Shown here: piece after piece, positions 61,295 through 64,000 of the stretch | How positions within the stretch are numbered: position 1 is the stretch's first letter | How the letters are laid out: each line of letters begins with the position of its first letter | Assembly (NCBI RefSeq): GCF_029193595.2 | Contig: NZ_CP135052.1 | Location: 3,100,001-3,164,000 of the forward strand | Length of the DNA stretch: 64,000 nucleotides | Direction of reading: 5' to 3' | Source: Providencia hangzhouensis | GTDB taxonomy: Bacteria; Pseudomonadota; Gammaproteobacteria; Enterobacterales; Enterobacteriaceae | Made by a program: the position numbers and the translations under genes | Notes under the pieces: model-generated | Databases searched by the model: none | Told to the model about the DNA's origin: nothing | Seen by the model: the letters and a program-made list of their open reading frames with translations, nothing else

Positions 61295-63577
61295 ATGTCC
61301 GAGTTAAATGAAAAATTCGCTTTAGCATGGCAAGGTTTTAACCAAGGTGACTGGCAGAATAACGTCAACGTACGTGACTTCATCCAGAAAAACTACACTC
61401 CATATGAAGGTGATGAATCTTTCTTAGCAGGCTCTACTCCAGCAACTGACACGTTGTGGGATAAAGTCATGGAAGGGATCAAAATCGAAAACCGCACTCA
61501 TGCGCCAGTTGATTTTGACACTGATGTCGCTTCAACCATCACTTCTCATGATGCAGGTTACATTACTAAAGAATTAGAAAAAGTCGTTGGCTTGCAAACT
61601 GACGCACCTCTGAAACGTGGTCTTATCCCATTCGGTGGTATCAAAATGGTTGAAGGCTCATGCAAAGCTTACGACCGTACATTAGATCCAGAAATCAAAA
61701 AAATCTTCACTGAATACCGTAAAACTCACAACCAAGGTGTTTTCGACGTTTACACGCCAGACATCTTAAAATGCCGTAAATCAGGTATCTTAACTGGTCT
61801 ACCTGATGCATATGGTCGTGGTCGTATCATCGGTGACTACCGTCGTGTTGCACTGTACGGTATTGATTTCCTGATGAAAGACAAATTTAACCAATTCACC
61901 TCTTTGCAAGAAAGATTAGAAAAAGGTGAAGACCTACAAATGACTATCCAACTGCGCGAAGAAATTGCTGAACAGCACCGTGCATTGGGTCAAATGAAAG
62001 AAATGGCTGCAAAATACGGTTACGATATTTCTGCACCAGCAACAAACGCACAAGAAGCAGTACAGTGGACTTACTTCGGTTACTTAGCCGCTGTTAAATC
62101 ACAAAACGGTGCTGCAATGTCATTTGGTCGTGTTTCTACCTTCTTAGACGTGTATATCCAACGTGACTTAGAAGCAGGTAAAATCACCGAACAACAAGCG
62201 CAAGAATTGATTGACCACTTAGTCATGAAACTGCGTATGGTACGTTTCTTACGTACTCCTGAATACGATGAGCTGTTCTCTGGTGACCCAATCTGGGCAA
62301 CTGAATCATTAGCAGGTATGGGCCTTGATGGCCGTACTCTGGTAACGAAAAGCACATTCCGTTTCCTGAACACACTGTATACCATGGGCCCATCTCCTGA
62401 GCCAAACATGACTATCCTGTGGTCAGAAAAACTGCCAATGAATTTCAAAAAATTCGCAGCTAAAGTGTCTATCGATACCTCATCAGTTCAGTATGAAAAT
62501 GATGACCTGATGCGTCCAGACTTCAATAACGATGACTACGCAATTGCATGTTGCGTCAGCCCAATGATTGTTGGTAAACAAATGCAGTTCTTCGGTGCTC
62601 GCGCAAACTTAGCGAAAACCATGCTGTATACCATCAACGGTGGTGTTGATGAAAAACTGAAAATGCAAGTTGGTCCTAAACATGCACCAATCATGGACGA
62701 GGTCTTAGATTTCGATACTGTGATGAACCAAATGGACCACTTCATGGATTGGTTAGCAACTCAGTACGTCACTGCACTGAACTGCATCCACTTCATGCAC
62801 GATAAATACAGCTATGAAGCTTCGCTGATGGCGTTACATGACCGTGATGTTTATCGCACCATGGCTTGTGGTATTGCGGGTCTATCTGTTGCTGCTGACT
62901 CACTGTCTGCAATCAAATATGCGAAAGTTAAACCAATTCGTGATGAAGACGGTATCGCTATCGACTTCGAAATCGAAGGTGAATATCCACAATTTGGTAA
63001 CAACGATTCTCGTGTAGATGATATCGCGTGTGACTTAGTTGAACGTTTCATGAAGAAAATTCAGAAACTGCCTACTTACCGTAACGCGGTACCAACTCAG
63101 TCAATCCTGACCATCACCTCTAACGTAGTGTATGGTAAGAAAACAGGTAATACACCAGATGGCCGTCGTGCAGGTGCACCATTCGGACCAGGTGCAAACC
63201 CAATGCACGGTCGTGACCAAAAAGGTGCGGTAGCTTCACTGACTTCTGTTGCTAAACTGCCATTTGCTTACGCGAAAGATGGTATTTCTTATACTTTCTC
63301 TATCGTACCAAATGCGTTAGGTAAAGATGATGATGTTCGTAAAACGAACTTAGCGGGTCTGATGGATGGTTACTTCCACCACGAAGCGTCTATCGAAGGC
63401 GGCCAGCATCTGAACGTTAACGTTATGAACCGTGAAATGCTGTTAGATGCAATGGAAAACCCAGAGAAGTACCCACAACTGACTATCCGTGTATCTGGTT
63501 ATGCTGTACGTTTCAACTCACTGACTAAAGAACAACAGCAAGACGTTATTACTCGTACTTTCACCAGTACAATGTAA
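61295..63577 (+). CDS. pflB: formate acetyltransferase 1 (pyruvate formate-lyase)
   Basis: PflB converts pyruvate and CoA to acetyl-CoA and formate under anaerobic conditions, using a glycyl radical. The ATG at 61295 ([15 protein letters not shown]) gives 760 residues, as in E. coli; AAGG lies 10 nt upstream and the open frame extends 7 codons further. The catalytic Cys pair is C419-C420 in IACCVSPM, and the glycyl radical residue is G735 in RVSGYAVRF. The radical is installed by PflA (next gene), with flavodoxin (fldA in this window) as electron source. Codon use is strongly biased, as expected of a highly expressed gene. Confidence 0.98.
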   Translation: MSELNEKFALAWQGFNQGDWQNNVNVRDFIQKNYTPYEGDESFLAGSTPATDTLWDKVMEGIKIENRTHAPVDFDTDVASTITSHDAGYITKELEKVVGLQTDAPLKRGLIPFGGIKMVEGSCKAYDRTLDPEIKKIFTEYRKTHNQGVFDVYTPDILKCRKSGILTGLPDAYGRGRIIGDYRRVALYGIDFLMKDKFNQFTSLQERLEKGEDLQMTIQLREEIAEQHRALGQMKEMAAKYGYDISAPATNAQEAVQWTYFGYLAAVKSQNGAAMSFGRVSTFLDVYIQRDLEAGKITEQQAQELIDHLVMKLRMVRFLRTPEYDELFSGDPIWATESLAGMGLDGRTLVTKSTFRFLNTLYTMGPSPEPNMTILWSEKLPMNFKKFAAKVSIDTSSVQYENDDLMRPDFNNDDYAIACCVSPMIVGKQMQFFGARANLAKTMLYTINGGVDEKLKMQVGPKHAPIMDEVLDFDTVMNQMDHFMDWLATQYVTALNCIHFMHDKYSYEASLMALHDRDVYRTMACGIAGLSVAADSLSAIKYAKVKPIRDEDGIAIDFEIEGEYPQFGNNDSRVDDIACDLVERFMKKIQKLPTYRNAVPTQSILTITSNVVYGKKTGNTPDGRRAGAPFGPGANPMHGRDQKGAVASLTSVAKLPFAYAKDGISYTFSIVPNALGKDDDVRKTNLAGLMDGYFHHEASIEGGQHLNVNVMNREMLLDAMENPEKYPQLTIRVSGYAVRFNSLTKEQQQDVITRTFTSTM

Positions 63578-63607
63578 TAATTAGCTCATTAAAATAAAGT
63601 AAATTAA

Positions 63608-63675
63608 AGACCCCGCTTTACGGGGTCTGAGGTTGTTGACAAAGCGGGATAAAAGCGTGATTTTTCCCGCTTTGT
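63608..63675 (+). terminator. tandem hairpins after pflB
   Basis: Two perfect stems: AGACCCCG / CGGGGTCT (63608-63628) and ACAAAGCGGGA / TCCCGCTTTGT (63639-63675). Neither is followed by a strong T-run. They may stabilise the pflB message or partly reduce read-through to pflA. Confidence 0.6.
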
Positions 63676-63769
63676 GTTATCAGCCGAAAATCAATAAATT
63701 GATTTTCCTAGTTTATTTTCAAAACCTATTCGACTTGCCGCCAAACATAATATGTTTGTCAGCAGTCTG

Positions 63770-63791
63770 AGCCCCCTCAAGGGGGCTTTTT
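63770..63791 (+). terminator. terminator upstream of pflA
   Basis: A 7-bp G/C stem (AGCCCCC / GGGGGCT) with a TCAA loop and a T-run (CTTTTTATC): a typical intrinsic terminator. It separates pflB from pflA. Confidence 0.9.
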
Positions 63792-63858
63792 ATCTATACC
63801 AGCAACGATATTTTTGCTCTAAAGTTTGCGGTATGAAGGATATTTTGGAGTGCCTGCT

Positions 63859-64000
63859 ATGTCTATCGATGATACTAAAACCAAAACAATAGCGACGACT
63901 AATGTGACAGAAACCCCAACCACACTCGGCCGTATTCATTCGTTTGAATCATGCGGAACCGTTGATGGTCCTGGGATCCGTTTTATTGTGTTTTTCCAAG
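63859..64000 (+). CDS. pflA: pyruvate formate-lyase activating enzyme, N-terminus (runs off window)
   Basis: PflA is the radical-SAM enzyme that installs the glycyl radical on PflB. Only the first 47 codons are present. The tract [19 protein letters not shown] is the typical PflA start. The ATG at 63859 has GGAG 8 nt upstream. It gives about 20 extra residues, rich in Thr, Lys and Asp, ahead of that tract, compared with four in E. coli. A GTG at codon 16 is in frame but lacks a ribosome binding site. The CxxxCxxC cluster lies beyond the window. Confidence 0.93.
   Translation, partial: MSIDDTKTKTIATTNVTETPTTLGRIHSFESCGTVDGPGIRFIVFFQ

Noticed and set aside
62080..62448. 122-codon frame antisense to pflB
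   Set aside because: Same codon-bias artefact opposite a highly expressed, certain gene.
1..64000. CRISPR arrays, tRNA or rRNA genes, insertion sequences, prophage genes
   Set aside because: I looked for direct-repeat arrays, cloverleaf-like tracts, transposase or integrase motifs and phage genes and saw none.

Overview
The window looks like chromosome of a low-GC enterobacterium of the Morganellaceae, most likely Providencia or a close relative. Nearly every protein aligns by eye with an E. coli K-12 core protein of the same length, but the DNA is AT-rich. A Proteus-type bactofilin (CcmA-like) sits beside fur, and an ERIC element precedes asnS. Assignments rest on motif and family recognition, not on database searches. 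I saw no tRNA, rRNA, insertion sequence, prophage or CRISPR array.

Layout. Positions 1-25,500 follow the E. coli 20-21 min region: ycbX (cut by the window edge), zapC, pyrD, pepN, pncB, asnS, ompF, aspC, gloC, ycbK, ldtD, the mukB-mukE-mukF-cmoM operon read right to left, elyC, kdsB and ycaR. From 25,600 to 37,300 come a cold-shock gene where E. coli has ycaQ, then lpxK, msbA, comEC, ihfB, rpsA, cmk, aroA and serC. From 37,500 to 51,300 the window carries a block that in E. coli lies near 15 min (pgm, seqA, ybfF, ybfE, fldA, fur, chiP). Two additions interrupt it: a three-gene type I secretion cassette (41,170-46,702) and the bactofilin gene. From 51,800 on come ansB, ycaO, a sugar-acid catabolic cassette (UxaA-family dehydratase, MFS carrier, DapA-family aldolase, divergent IclR regulator), and the anaerobic formate genes focA, pflB and pflA (cut by the window edge).

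How the genes work together. Several units are clear functional groups: MukBEF chromosome organisation; lipid A and KDO supply (msbA, lpxK, kdsB); serC-aroA chorismate and serine supply; focA-pflB-pflA formate metabolism behind an FNR-like site. The accessory parts are the secretion cassette and the sugar-acid cassette.

Most notable signal. The secretion cassette has the order ATPase, membrane-fusion protein, ATPase, as in MARTX rtxBDE systems, but no toxin or adhesin gene lies beside it. The second ATPase gene is split by a -1 frameshift. A canonical slippery heptamer (T TTT TTG, in phase) sits at the junction, inside a perfect 10-bp inverted repeat. If the frames are joined there the protein is 699 residues, almost the same as its 701-residue partner. 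This is either a recent one-base loss or a programmed frameshift. Other items worth a second look are a (GGTGTT)10 microsatellite between ihfB and comEC, a 17-codon upstream reading frame whose stop overlaps the pncB start, a hairpin covering the fldA ribosome binding site, and a 12-bp inverted repeat upstream of fur.
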